Shown piece by piece: positions 8,586-17,758 of a stretch of DNA of 64,000 nt. The notes below the pieces were generated by a model that made no database searches, was not told where the DNA came from, and was given only the letters and a program-made list of their open reading frames with translations. Positions within the stretch are counted from its first letter, which is position 1, and each line of letters opens with the position of its first letter. This stretch comes from Anaerolineales bacterium (lineage in GTDB: Bacteria; Chloroflexota; Anaerolineae; Anaerolineales; Villigracilaceae): positions 620,001 through 684,000 of the forward strand of contig CP129480.1 in assembly GCA_030583885.1 (NCBI GenBank). The letters are read 5' to 3'. A program made the translations under genes and the position numbers.

Positions 8586-11081
8586 TTAATTGGTCTCCCT
8601 TGCTGAAGCGCGGTCCTGCAAACCCAGGGCGAGATTCCAAAGTCCGCCGCCCAGAACCAATGCCATGGCAAGCAACATGCCGAGGCTGTAAGCGTCCCAG
8701 TAGGCGCGCGCCGTGCCGGGACGTCCTGCGTTGTATTGTTCGAAGATTGCCCCGCCGTATAGACCCGGCACCAACCCGTTGAGCTGCCCCGATTCATAAT
8801 AGGGCTGGATCATCGGCGCGGCCTGCGCGCTGGAAATGACCACAAATGGAATATTGCCGCGTACGGACTCCGTCTGCTCAATCCAGACGCGGGCGGCATC
8901 GGCATTATCTGTGATCAGAATCAGCATGGCAAATTGCGGGAGGGATGCGACATCCGAAAGAGGAGCGGATGTCCATGCAGGGTCAAGAGACATGTCGAAT
9001 GGAGATGTGACGCGCGGGTTTTGCGCGAAAGCGCGGATGCCCAGCTGTCCGCCGGGCAGATAGCCAAGATTCAAATATTGGATCCCGCTTTGGTAGTTGT
9101 GCCCGCCCAACGGTCCGGATAGGAGGCGTTCCGCCAGAAGCGCACCTGTCTTGTTCGTGGCGATAAACGTCAAACGCGGATGGCGCAGCAGAATCATCTG
9201 GTCCAGCATGGGGGCGGCTGCGGCTTCCATTTCCCCGGCGCGGGCAGGCTCGTAATCGAAAGCCACCAGCACGGGCGCGCCCTCGGGTATGGATTGTGAT
9301 ATTTGTATGGCGCTTCCGATCTCATGCGGAACCCCCGCAGGCATGGAAAAGATCGACGTGCGGATGAAGAGAACGCCGCTCAAAACAAAAAAGAGGATAA
9401 AGGCAAGGAACCAGCGCAGACTTCGCGATGTTCTCAACGTGGAAAAGGATTCGATCGGAACGGGCGCGGTTTCCGCCGCTAGGATCTGTTCCAGTAATTC
9501 CGCATGCGCCTGTTGTTCTTCACTGGCATGCAATTTGATGGAGTAGGCTTTCGGTTTGCTGGTCGGAGTGAAGCCCGGTACCGCGGGGAGCACGCCCTGC
9601 AGGCCTGCCAGCGCGCCGCGTGATTCCAGGGTTTGATCACTGGGAGTTGAAAATGAAGCAGGCTGTGAGATCCCCGTTTCCAGCGGGCGCATCGCCTGCA
9701 CCCATGAAGGCAGGTCACCGGGTGAGATGGCATCTGTGGTCATGATTGACGCGGAAGCGGATGAAGGCGACGAGCTTTCCATGGCGCTCGAAAGCCAGTC
9801 CGGCATGTCCGTAAAGAGGTCATCCATGCTGCCGCCTGCCTGGGCATCGGCTGTAAATGCAGGCGGCATATCAGGGGACGTTCCCTGTTCAATCGCCGGC
9901 GCAGGCTCCGCCTCGGCTTCAAAGGCGACGGACCACTCAGAGGCATCCGAAGGAGATGCAGGCTCGTTAATTATCTCTTCTGGTTGTGAAGAAACGGGAG
10001 ACTGCGGCGCGGAGGTCTTCACCCAATTCGGGACATCCTCCAAGGAGGAATCATCCTGCGCGAATGGCTCCTGCTCGGGCAGGGGCCGCAGGGGGGATGT
10101 ATCCTTTGATAACCATGTCGGCAGTTCCTCCTCATCTGAAGACCTGGACGACTCCCCCCGCAACCATTTTGGGGTTGTATCCTGTTTTGGTTCCTCGGAT
10201 GCGGGCATTTCCTTCATCCAATCCGGGAGGGCTTCCTGGATTGGACTTTCAACCGCTTCAGATTCACCAATACCTGTCTCCGGAAAAAGGGCAGAGTCAG
10301 CGCTTTGGGCGTTGGCCTCCAGGCCGTGCAGCCAGTCTGGAGAATTGATGGATATTTCAGGGGCATCGCTGAACAGATCCGAGGATGCCGCAAAGGGTTT
10401 GACGTCATCCCTCGGCTCATTTTCCAGCGCCATTTGGTTCAGCCAGTCCGGTGCATCATCTGATGGAGAATTGAGGTCCGTAGAAGTAAGGGAGGATGAC
10501 TGCACGGGTTGTGACGGCTCCTGAAGATTGCTTGCTTCACGGAACCAATCGCTTAACTCGTCCTTTTCTTCCGCCTTGGGTTCGTCCGCGGCTGCGCCTT
10601 TCAACCAGGAGGGTGAGTCTGCCTCCTTTGTGGATTCGTCCTGTGCAAAATCATCCTTGTCGCCCAGTTCCACCCAGCGGACCTCGGAGGATTCGGTCCG
10701 ATTTTTTTTTGATTTTGGCGTGGCCCCTGTGATGCTGGCAAGCCAGTCCGGTGTATCGTCTTCCTCACTTTGTCCGCTTTGTGAGTGCAGACCAGCCAGC
10801 AGGTCTTCCGCGGGGGAGGCGGCTGTGTAGCCTTCAGGCGGCTGCGCAGGCAACGGCGCTCCTTTGCGGGCCGAATCACGCGCATCCCTTAACCATTGCG
10901 GCAGGATGGGCTCAAGTTCGGCTGTGTTTTTCTTGGTTGGAGCCTGTCCGGGTTTAATGGGGGTACTGGCATCTTTAAGTTCGCCTGTCAATGGCTGAAG
11001 GCGTGTCTTGCAGTATTGACAGAACTCCTGGTTTGCAAGGTTGCTTTCACCACAGGATGGACACTTGATAAGGTCTGCCAT
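8586..11081 (-). CDS. Zinc-ribbon membrane protein with a dozen [P/S]xW[LVMF] motifs
   Basis: Starting at MADLIKCPSCG, the protein has 831 residues. A four-cysteine zinc ribbon (CPSC near residue 7, CQYC near residue 21) is followed by about 500 acidic, Ser/Pro-rich residues that look disordered. These contain about twelve spaced motifs such as TPDWL, SPSWL, APDWL, LPDWM, TPKWL, VPNWV and LPSWV. A transmembrane segment follows (about 554-572), then an extracytoplasmic alpha/beta domain and a last hydrophobic segment (about 794-814). The motifs look like repeated docking sites on the cytoplasmic side. Its start overlaps the upstream stop (TGATG). Function unknown. Confidence 0.8.
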   Translation of the reverse strand: MADLIKCPSCGESNLANQEFCQYCKTRLQPLTGELKDASTPIKPGQAPTKKNTAELEPILPQWLRDARDSARKGAPLPAQPPEGYTAASPAEDLLAGLHSQSGQSEEDDTPDWLASITGATPKSKKNRTESSEVRWVELGDKDDFAQDESTKEADSPSWLKGAAADEPKAEEKDELSDWFREASNLQEPSQPVQSSSLTSTDLNSPSDDAPDWLNQMALENEPRDDVKPFAASSDLFSDAPEISINSPDWLHGLEANAQSADSALFPETGIGESEAVESPIQEALPDWMKEMPASEEPKQDTTPKWLRGESSRSSDEEELPTWLSKDTSPLRPLPEQEPFAQDDSSLEDVPNWVKTSAPQSPVSSQPEEIINEPASPSDASEWSVAFEAEAEPAPAIEQGTSPDMPPAFTADAQAGGSMDDLFTDMPDWLSSAMESSSPSSASASIMTTDAISPGDLPSWVQAMRPLETGISQPASFSTPSDQTLESRGALAGLQGVLPAVPGFTPTSKPKAYSIKLHASEEQQAHAELLEQILAAETAPVPIESFSTLRTSRSLRWFLAFILFFVLSGVLFIRTSIFSMPAGVPHEIGSAIQISQSIPEGAPVLVAFDYEPARAGEMEAAAAPMLDQMILLRHPRLTFIATNKTGALLAERLLSGPLGGHNYQSGIQYLNLGYLPGGQLGIRAFAQNPRVTSPFDMSLDPAWTSAPLSDVASLPQFAMLILITDNADAARVWIEQTESVRGNIPFVVISSAQAAPMIQPYYESGQLNGLVPGLYGGAIFEQYNAGRPGTARAYWDAYSLGMLLAMALVLGGGLWNLALGLQDRASARETN

Positions 11082-11692
11082 CAATTGCCCCCGTATGGAC
11101 GGTCTGCGCCGAACAACACGCGCAAGCCGGTGGTAAGTGTGCCAAGTGCAACGCCGATCAGGATGCCGCGCGCGCCGCCGAGCGCCAATATCTGGGTGAC
11201 CCATGGGCGGATCAAGGTGCCGATGACGGGAACGTCCCCAAAGGGCAGGGTGGCTGAGCCGATGAAGATGAGTACGGCAGTCAGCAGAAAGACGATCCCC
11301 ATCACATCAACGCGGCGGCGCAGAAGACGGATGGCCGCGTACAGCAGGGAGACGGTCAATACGCCCATCAGTGCGGCTTCGGTTGGAAGGATGATGCCAT
11401 TTAGCACGATCTGCATGGCGCTGTGCTGGGGGCGGAGGATCATGCCGAAGAGCAGTGTGGCAACCAACCCGATGACCAGAAGCGCGCTGTAGATGCCCCC
11501 CTTTTCACCGCGGCGGATCTTGTCCGTATGGACTGCGATCAAATTGAAAATTCCCACAAGCGCGGCAGCGCCTGCCAAAATGATCGCCCAATTGAGTAAA
11601 AGCGTTTGCACGTCCGCCAGCGCAGGGAAGAAATAACCGCCCAGAATTAAAACGCCTGCGGCGATGGCAATGACTGCGGTAAAGACTCGCAT
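11081..11692 (-). CDS. Multi-pass membrane protein, unknown
   Basis: This 203-residue protein contains about six hydrophobic segments, joined by short basic loops (HTDKIRRGEK, RLLRRRVD). It shows no recognised transporter or enzyme motif. It overlaps by one base both the upstream DUF6754-like gene and the downstream zinc-ribbon gene, so all three should be made as one unit. A structural role in a membrane complex is plausible but not shown. Confidence 0.75.
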   Translation of the reverse strand: MRVFTAVIAIAAGVLILGGYFFPALADVQTLLLNWAIILAGAAALVGIFNLIAVHTDKIRRGEKGGIYSALLVIGLVATLLFGMILRPQHSAMQIVLNGIILPTEAALMGVLTVSLLYAAIRLLRRRVDVMGIVFLLTAVLIFIGSATLPFGDVPVIGTLIRPWVTQILALGGARGILIGVALGTLTTGLRVLFGADRPYGGN

Positions 11693-12423
11693 TAGATGAC
11701 CCCGAAGAATTTTGAAAAAGCGCCGCCGAGCAAGGCGATGATCACCAGCCAGCGGAGGATATCCTGTACGGTCAGGCTGGCTGCATGAGAAGCACCGGCG
11801 TTTAGATATGCGCCTGCCGCAAACAGCTCCTCACCGATCAACACATCCTGTGTGTTTGCAAAGAGGACAGCCTGCCCGCTCAGGTTGTCGCTTGCACCGA
11901 TTACCGTCACGCCTTCGCGGTCTGATACATCTGCCAGCAGTGCGGCTTCGGGACCGAAATGTCCCAGCATGAGATTGGCAGAGACATTTTCATTTTGTAA
12001 AATGTTCATTGCACCGGCAGCGTAACTGAAGGGGGTTAACCCTGTAACGCGCCCCGTGGTGGGGACGTAGAGATCGTCCGCGCCTGCAGCTTGATAGCCT
12101 GCCTGCATGGTATCCTGTGTCAATAGTCCAAGCGCAGGGTCACCGGCGGATGCGACAGCGGGTTTGTCACTGACCGATGTGCGCTCTGCAATGATGCGCA
12201 ACATGGCCAACCCGGCGAGCGCGGACCCTCCGCGTGCATCGAGCAGGCTCCCATGTCCAAGCGAAATGTGCAGGCGGGTGCCGTCTTCCACGCTTAGACC
12301 CAGTTTGCGGTACAAGCCTGTAAGAGCAGGGATATCCCGCAGTCTTGCAGGAAATCTTTTTTTCCATACTGTAATGACAAGCAGAAGCAGTGCGCTTGCA
12401 ATGATGATTACCAATACCGTCAT
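11692..12423 (-). CDS. DUF6754-like membrane protein
   Basis: The 243-residue product has an N-terminal membrane segment (about 3-20), a soluble domain rich in Ala/Gly with LHISLGHGSLLDARGGSALAGL and FGPEAALLAD, and a C-terminal membrane segment (about 222-242). The pattern matches a conserved family of Chloroflexota-type membrane proteins annotated as DUF6754; I give that name from memory of the family's appearance. It overlaps the upstream 81-residue gene by an ATGA junction and heads the membrane-protein block. Confidence 0.7.
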   Translation of the reverse strand: MTVLVIIIASALLLLVITVWKKRFPARLRDIPALTGLYRKLGLSVEDGTRLHISLGHGSLLDARGGSALAGLAMLRIIAERTSVSDKPAVASAGDPALGLLTQDTMQAGYQAAGADDLYVPTTGRVTGLTPFSYAAGAMNILQNENVSANLMLGHFGPEAALLADVSDREGVTVIGASDNLSGQAVLFANTQDVLIGEELFAAGAYLNAGASHAASLTVQDILRWLVIIALLGGAFSKFFGVI

Positions 12424-12665
12424 TGGCGTGCTCCTGCCTGAATTAAAAAGGATGCAAATGCCCGCGCTTCCGCTTCCTCCTCGAGCGTCTCGGCGAGCGC
12501 GGTCAACTGGTCACTCCTTATAAAGCCCCCGCCAAAATAAATCGCCTGCGCTCCGAGCAGGGCAAGAGGACTTCCTGCTTCAAGGAACGAGGCGGTCAGT
12601 TCGTGAAGTTGATATCGGCGCAAGGCCTCAGCCCAGCGCGGCCAAAATTCGCGCGGTGACTTCAT
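12420..12665 (-). CDS. Small hypothetical protein, first gene of the membrane-protein block
   Basis: An 81-residue, mostly helical protein (RRYQLHELTASFLEAG, ALAETLEEEAEARAFASFLIQAG) with no signal or recognised domain. Its stop overlaps the next start by ATGA, which supports it as a real coupled gene. It is the first frame in the minus-strand series running down to 5061. Confidence 0.6.
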   Translation of the reverse strand: MKSPREFWPRWAEALRRYQLHELTASFLEAGSPLALLGAQAIYFGGGFIRSDQLTALAETLEEEAEARAFASFLIQAGARQ

Positions 12666-12777
12666 AATTAACGCGAGTATAGCATAATTTATTGTTGACC
12701 CCTGTGCCCGGCGCGCGGAAAGGCTACATTACCATAGAATTGACCATATGCCGGCCTCGGAGAGCGTCTGAAAAGCC

Positions 12778-12803
12778 GGTTTATTGACAAGACAGAATAA
12801 ACC
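12778..12803 (-). terminator. Weak inverted repeat downstream of glgC
   Basis: GGTTTATT and AATAAACC are separated by 10 nt just after the glgC stop. There is no clear U-run, so terminator function is uncertain. Confidence 0.3.
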
Positions 12804-12843
12804 TGGTGTCTTCGTGTGTTCCTGGCCGGGTTTCAGGCACTTT

Positions 12844-14091
12844 TCAGGGCACAATGGTTGAGCCGGATAATATCTCCGCATCCTTTGGAATGACGACAAT
12901 GCCGTCCCGTACATACCATTTCTCGTTGTCCATATCCGTGTTGCGCGGGAACGGGCGGATGGTGACGTTGGCACCAATGCGGGCGTTCTTGTCCAGGATC
13001 GCGCCCTCAATATGACAATTTGCGCCGATGCCGATGGGTAATCCCTCGCGGTCACGTTCATAATAATCCGCACCCATCACAATGCTGTCCTTGATCACAC
13101 ATCCACTCCCGATCTGGCTGCGGATGCCGATAATGGAATGGGTAATCTCGGCTTTCAGGATGCGGCATCCCTCTGCGATGAGGACATCGCGCAGGCGGCT
13201 GTCATCCACAATGGAGCCCGGCAGAAAGCGGGTATCTGTATAAATGGGAAGTTTTGTGTCGTAAAAATTGAACGGCGTCGCGGAGGTTGTGAGCGCGAGG
13301 TTGGTCTCGTAGAACGAGCGGATGGTTCCAATATCCTGCCAGTAGCCGTCAAAATCAAAACCGTATACCGAGTGTGATTTTATCGCCTGGGGAATAATAT
13401 CCCCGCCGAAATCGTCGTGGTCGGGGAAATCCATCAGCAGGTCCATCAGCACCCTGGTGTTAAACATGTAGATGCCCATCGAACCCAGAAAGGGTCTCTG
13501 CGGGTCGTCTCGGCTGATAAATTTCCTTTGTACTTCGGGATCCCTGGGTTTTTCAACAAAAGAGGAGATGCGCCCATCTGACTCGCGCTTCAATATCCCA
13601 AAGCGCGTGACCTCCTCCTTTGAAACCGGCTGGACCGCCACTGTGATATCCGCCTTGTTATCCCAGTGATATTCTGCCATGGCCTTGTAATCCATGCGGT
13701 AGAGATGATCGCCGGCCAGGATCAGGATGTACTTGGCGTTTGCCGCCTGGATCTCAAGCAGCTGCTTGCGCACCGCATCCGCCGTACCCTGATACCAGTC
13801 CGCGCTTTCGAGGGTCTGTTCTGCTGCCCAGATCTGCACCCAGCCCTGGTGAAAGGAATCGAAGTTATAAGTGCGTGTGATGTGGCGGTGCAGGGACACG
13901 GAGTTGAACTGTGTCAGGATCGCGATGCGGAAGATCTCCGAGTTGATGCAATTGCTGATGGGAATATCGATCAAGCGGTACTTGCCCGCAATCGGAACAG
14001 CCGGCTTGGAGCGCATTTGAGTCAGTGGATACAGGCGCGCCCCGCGCCCGCCACCCAAGATGACTGCCAGGACATCGTTCAATGTGGGCAT
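12844..14091 (-). CDS. glgC: Glucose-1-phosphate adenylyltransferase (ADP-glucose pyrophosphorylase)
   Basis: The 415-residue enzyme makes ADP-glucose from ATP and glucose 1-phosphate for glycogen synthesis. The N-terminus shows ILGGGRGARLYPLTQMRSKPAVPIAG, the nucleotide-binding and catalytic segment. AGDHLYRMDY, FVEKP and the later left-handed helix domain (IGIRSQIGSGCVIKDSIVMGAD) are also typical. Length fits bacterial GlgC. A GGAGG site precedes the ATG. It stands alone, with no glgA or glgB nearby. Allosteric regulation is usual for the family but cannot be read here. Confidence 0.93.
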   Translation of the reverse strand: MPTLNDVLAVILGGGRGARLYPLTQMRSKPAVPIAGKYRLIDIPISNCINSEIFRIAILTQFNSVSLHRHITRTYNFDSFHQGWVQIWAAEQTLESADWYQGTADAVRKQLLEIQAANAKYILILAGDHLYRMDYKAMAEYHWDNKADITVAVQPVSKEEVTRFGILKRESDGRISSFVEKPRDPEVQRKFISRDDPQRPFLGSMGIYMFNTRVLMDLLMDFPDHDDFGGDIIPQAIKSHSVYGFDFDGYWQDIGTIRSFYETNLALTTSATPFNFYDTKLPIYTDTRFLPGSIVDDSRLRDVLIAEGCRILKAEITHSIIGIRSQIGSGCVIKDSIVMGADYYERDREGLPIGIGANCHIEGAILDKNARIGANVTIRPFPRNTDMDNEKWYVRDGIVVIPKDAEILSGSTIVP

Positions 14092-14141
14092 CGTGAGCCT
14101 CCTGGAAATTTCTTCGCACCGTGATCAAAGCGAGATACGCC

Positions 14142-14246
14142 TTATTTTACACCCGTCAATCTGCGAAGGCCATAAATAATATATACAATCGGATACGCCA
14201 GCAGGATCAAAATATCAATTGCGGCAAAGAGTAGGTATAGTTTCAT
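14142..14246 (-). CDS. 34-residue membrane microprotein
   Basis: This short frame reads MKLYLLFAAIDILILLAYP at its start and continues as one long hydrophobic helix ending in a basic tail (GLRRLTGVK). A GGAGATG site lies 5-10 nt before the ATG. The clean hydrophobic helix followed by positive charges is what a real single-span membrane peptide looks like. It fills part of the 377-bp gap between glgC and tRNA-Leu. No homologue or function is recognised. Confidence 0.5.
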   Translation of the reverse strand: MKLYLLFAAIDILILLAYPIVYIIYGLRRLTGVK

Positions 14247-14385
14247 CTTGCATCTCCGGAAAACTGTTTGAACATCGCCTCAGGAGGATATACGCTTTTG
14301 CCACGGGATATGTCGCTTGTTGTCTGATTAATTGTACAATTCAAAAAACCCCATGTCAACGTTTTGGGCGTGGAATTTATAAAAA

Positions 14386-14416
14386 TCAAACGTCCTCGAT
14401 TTGAGAGGACGTTTGA
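14386..14416 (-). terminator. Terminator of tRNA-Leu
   Basis: Arms TCAAACGTCCTC and GAGGACGTTTGA (12 bp, loop 7) are followed on the minus strand by TTTTTATA. The element is about 50 nt past the tRNA 3' end. Confidence 0.8.
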
Positions 14417-14467
14417 CGGGAGGTGTAAAGTGCCCGTAGGGTATAATCCGCGTTGGGTATGCCTGTG

Positions 14468-14550
14468 TGCCGAAGGAGGGAATCGAACCCTCATTCCCGT
14501 AGGGAACACGATTTTGAGTCGTGCGCGTCTGCCTATTCCGCCACTTCGGC
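14468..14550 (-). tRNA. tRNA-Leu (anticodon CAA)
   Basis: The minus strand folds into a class II tRNA. The acceptor is GCCGAAG/CTTCGGC, the anticodon loop CTCAAAA gives CAA (reads UUG), the long variable arm contains TTCCCTACGGGAA, and the T arm has GTTCGATTC. The discriminator is A; CCA is not encoded. Confidence 0.95.
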
Positions 14551-14594
14551 TCAATTGCGAAGGCAAGTATACCACTCCCAACAACAAGGTCAAG

Positions 14595-15653
14595 ATGAAA
14601 CTAGGAATTATAGGACTGCCTCAATCTGGAAAGACGACAATTTTCAACGCGCTCACACGCGGCAACACCCCGACCACTGCCTCGGCGGGCCGTATCGAAG
14701 TGCATCAGGCTGTGGTGGACGTCCCAGACCCGCGCGTGGATGCGCTCTCGAAGATGTTCAACCCGAAGAAAACGGTCTATACCAAGGTGACCTACGCGGA
14801 TATTGCCGGGCTGGAAACTGGTTCCGCCAAAAGCGGCATTTCCGGACAGCTGTTGAATCAACTCAACCAGATGGACGGTCTGCTTCTGGTCGTGCGCGCC
14901 TTCGAGAATGACAGCGTGATGCATCCCAGTGGAAGCGTGAACCCGCTCCGCGATGCGGAAATGATGACGGGTGAACTGCTGTTGAACGACCTGATCGCTG
15001 TTGAACGCAAACTGGAACGCCTGACCGATGAACGTAAAAAGGGCGGCACGGACAAGACCCTGAATGCGCGCCAGACGGAACTGTTCGAGAAGCTTCAGGC
15101 CGCCCTTTCGGATAACAGGCCGCTGCGTGCGTTGGAATTTGCGCACGAAGAGGAAAGGGAACTTTCCAGCTTCGGTTTGCTGACCCGCAAACCCATTCTG
15201 ACGGTGTTCAACCTCGGCGAGGGACAGCAGGCTCCGGATGCAAAACTGGACCATCCCTCGGTGGCGTTGATGGGAAAACTCGAAATGGAGATCGCGCAGT
15301 TATCCGGGGAGGATGCGGCGGTCTTCATGGAGGAGTACGGCATCAGGGAACTCAGCCTCAACCGTATGATCAATCTATCCTATGAACTATTGAAGATTCA
15401 GACCTTCTTCACGGTGGGCGAGGACGAGGTCCGTGCATGGACAACGCGTCTCGGTGCGACGGCGCAGGAATCGGCCGGAGAGATCCACACCGATCTTTCA
15501 CGCGGATTTGTGCGGGCGGAGGTGGTCGCGTACGAAGACTTGATCAGCCTCGGGTCCATGAATGAGGCGAAGGCAAAAGGGAAGTTAAGGCTCGAAGGCA
15601 AGGAATACCCGATCAAGGACGGCGATATCATGCACGTCCGATCCAGTTTGTAA
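14595..15653 (+). CDS. ychF: Redox-regulated ATPase/GTPase YchF (OLA1 family)
   Basis: From the ATG encoding MKLGIIGLPQSGKTT the protein has 352 residues, the normal YchF length; the longer upstream frame would run through the tRNA gene. The P-loop GLPQSGKT (7-14), the DIAGL switch, a coiled-coil region (about 135-175) and the C-terminal TGS domain ending in GDIMHVR are visible. YchF proteins bind ATP/GTP and associate with ribosomes and stress responses. The start lies 45 bp from tRNA-Leu on the opposite strand. Confidence 0.9.
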   Translation: MKLGIIGLPQSGKTTIFNALTRGNTPTTASAGRIEVHQAVVDVPDPRVDALSKMFNPKKTVYTKVTYADIAGLETGSAKSGISGQLLNQLNQMDGLLLVVRAFENDSVMHPSGSVNPLRDAEMMTGELLLNDLIAVERKLERLTDERKKGGTDKTLNARQTELFEKLQAALSDNRPLRALEFAHEEERELSSFGLLTRKPILTVFNLGEGQQAPDAKLDHPSVALMGKLEMEIAQLSGEDAAVFMEEYGIRELSLNRMINLSYELLKIQTFFTVGEDEVRAWTTRLGATAQESAGEIHTDLSRGFVRAEVVAYEDLISLGSMNEAKAKGKLRLEGKEYPIKDGDIMHVRSSL

Positions 15654-15659
15654 TTTTTT

Positions 15660-15724
15660 TGCAGGGGCACAGCGGCGCTGTGCCTTTATCAAAAGTGAGG
15701 AGACAGCAACGCTGTGCCCCTGCA
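15660..15724. repeat. Palindromic intergenic repeat between ychF and the M3 peptidase
   Basis: Outer arms TGCAGGGGCACAGCG (15660-15674) and its exact complement (15710-15724) enclose a second, inner palindrome around GGCACAGCG-G-CGCTGTGCC. The element directly follows a T-run after the ychF stop. It looks like a genome-wide REP-type element that could also terminate or stabilise transcripts. Confidence 0.6.
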
Positions 15725-15739
15725 ACCATAGGAGAACAC

Positions 15740-17644
15740 ATGGCATACAAACTTTCCAAATGGGACCTTTCCCCGCTGTACCCCGGCTATGACAGCCCCG
15801 AATTGCAGAGCGCGTTCGACATGATCGAAGAGCAGGTGACCTCGTTCGAAGGCGTGCGCGACAAGCTCAAGCCTGACATGCCCGCCGAACAGTTCGTGGA
15901 TGTGGTGAAAGCCAGCGATGCGATGACGCACATCGGCAATAAGTTGTATTCGTTTGCTGGGCTGTCCTTTGCAGCAGATACCCAGGACCAGAAGGCGCAG
16001 TCATTGCAGGCGCGCGTGCTGCAATTTTTGGCGGAGATCGAGAACCGCACGCTGTTCTTCAGCCTATGGTGGAAGGAACTGGACGATGAGAACGCCAAAC
16101 GCCTGATGGAGGCTGCGGGAGATTACCGCTATTATCTCGAAGCAATGCGTTTGTATAAACCGCATACGTTAAGCGAGGCGGAAGAGAAGATCGTCAATCT
16201 CAAGAATGTGACCGGCGTGAGCGCGCTGGGCAACCTGTATGACTCGATTACGAACCGCTACGTCTTCAAGATGAAAGTCAACGGCAGGGAAAAGGAGATG
16301 ACTGCCTCGGAATTGTTCTCCTACCGCTACAGCGCCGACCCTGCCGTGCGCGCTGCGAGTTATCAATCGCAATTTAAGGTGTATGCGGAGGATGGCCCCA
16401 TCCTTGGGCAGATCTATCAAACCATTCTGCGGGACTGGCACACGGAAAATGTGATCCTGCGCAAGTTCAAGGATTCGATCGCGCCGCGCAACCTGAACAA
16501 TGACGTCCCTGAAGAAGCCGTGGAAGCGCTCTTGAGTGTGGCGCGAAAGAACACGGGCATCTTCCAGCGTTACTTCAGGATGAAAGCCAAATATATGGGC
16601 ATGAAGAAGTTGCGCCGCTACGATATTTACGCGCCGGTTGCCGCCTCCAAGAAGACTTATGGCTGGAACGAAGCCGTGACCATGGTGCTGGATGCGTTCA
16701 ATGTCTTCTCGCCGCAAGTAGCGGATTTAGCAAAGCGTGTCTTTGACGAGAACCGCATTGACAGCGAAATTCGCAAGGGCAAGCGCGGCGGCGCGTTCTG
16801 CGCGTCCATCACACCGGAGATGACTCCGTATGTGCTGGTCAACTATCAAGGCACGGGACGCGAAGTGGCGACGCTGGCGCATGAGCTTGGTCATGCCATC
16901 CACGCCATGCTGGCGTCGCATCACAGCACGTTCACCTTCCATTCGTCACTTCCGCTGGCGGAGACCGCCTCTACGTTTGCGGAAATGGTTTTAATCGACA
17001 AACTGCTTGCGGAGGAAAAAGATGAATCTGTACGCCGTGACATCCTCTTCAAACAGATGGATGATGCGTACGCGACCATTATGCGCCAGTCGTATTTCGC
17101 GCTGTTCGAGAAGACCGCGCATGAGTTGGTGCAGAAGAACGCCTCGGTGGATGACCTGAGCGCCGCGTACCTTGAAAATCTCAAGGAACAGTTCGGCGAC
17201 TCGCTCGACCTGAGCGACGAGTTCAAGTGGGAGTGGGTGGGCATCCCGCATATTTATCAGGTGCCGTTCTATGTGTATGCGTATGCCTTCGGCCAGTTGC
17301 TGGTGCTGGCTTTGTATCAGCAGTTCAAGGCGGAAGGGGAATCCTTCAAGCCGAAGTACTTGAAGATCCTTTCTGCGGGCGGATCGGAAGCGCCGGAAAA
17401 GATTTTGAGCGAAGCGGGCATCAATATCCGCGACCCGCAATTCTGGCAGGGCGGCTTCGATGTGCTGGAGAAGCTGGTCGGCGAACTGGAAACGCTGCCC
17501 GTGCCAAAGGCGAAGCCTGTGAAGCGTGCGAAATCCGTAAAGAGCAAAAAGGCGGTGAAACCTGTGAAGGGGAAGAAGGCTCCAATAAAGAAGGTTTCCA
17601 AAGGCAGGCCCGCCACGAAAGTGTCGAAGGCGAAAAAGAAATAG
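15740..17644 (+). CDS. M3 family oligoendopeptidase (PepF-like)
   Basis: Using the ATG after GGAGAACAC gives 634 residues. The zinc motif HELGH lies near residue 382 in LAHELGHAIHA, and the following SLPLAETASTFAEM supplies the third ligand Glu, both typical of M3 thimet-type oligopeptidases. These cytoplasmic enzymes cut short peptides. The last 45 or so residues form a Lys/Val/Ala-rich tail (KPVKRAKSVKSKK...) not normal for the family, which may bind nucleic acid or be a flexible extension. The neighbours do not indicate a substrate. Confidence 0.9.
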   Translation: MAYKLSKWDLSPLYPGYDSPELQSAFDMIEEQVTSFEGVRDKLKPDMPAEQFVDVVKASDAMTHIGNKLYSFAGLSFAADTQDQKAQSLQARVLQFLAEIENRTLFFSLWWKELDDENAKRLMEAAGDYRYYLEAMRLYKPHTLSEAEEKIVNLKNVTGVSALGNLYDSITNRYVFKMKVNGREKEMTASELFSYRYSADPAVRAASYQSQFKVYAEDGPILGQIYQTILRDWHTENVILRKFKDSIAPRNLNNDVPEEAVEALLSVARKNTGIFQRYFRMKAKYMGMKKLRRYDIYAPVAASKKTYGWNEAVTMVLDAFNVFSPQVADLAKRVFDENRIDSEIRKGKRGGAFCASITPEMTPYVLVNYQGTGREVATLAHELGHAIHAMLASHHSTFTFHSSLPLAETASTFAEMVLIDKLLAEEKDESVRRDILFKQMDDAYATIMRQSYFALFEKTAHELVQKNASVDDLSAAYLENLKEQFGDSLDLSDEFKWEWVGIPHIYQVPFYVYAYAFGQLLVLALYQQFKAEGESFKPKYLKILSAGGSEAPEKILSEAGINIRDPQFWQGGFDVLEKLVGELETLPVPKAKPVKRAKSVKSKKAVKPVKGKKAPIKKVSKGRPATKVSKAKKK

Positions 17645-17668
17645 TGATGAGTAACGAGTAGGAAGCGA

Positions 17669-17702
17669 GCCAGCCGACCTGATTATGGGTCGGCTGGTTG
17701 GT
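17669..17702 (+). terminator. Terminator of the M3 peptidase gene
   Basis: CAGCCGACC and GGTCGGCTG form a stem with an 8-nt loop, followed by GTTGGTTTT. Confidence 0.65.
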
Positions 17703-17758
17703 TTTAACTCACTTTTTGTGAATAAAGTGGTAATTTTCAGAAATCATGTAAATAATCA

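Noticed and set aside
8585-8797. An upstream extension of the membrane protein at 7883-8584
   Set aside because: The added residues (RGSSTGWCRVYTAGQ...) read out of frame through the zinc-ribbon gene and lack membrane or domain character.
14364-14594. An upstream extension of the ychF frame
   Set aside because: It runs through the tRNA-Leu gene on the other strand; the internal ATG gives the usual YchF length and N-terminal P-loop position.
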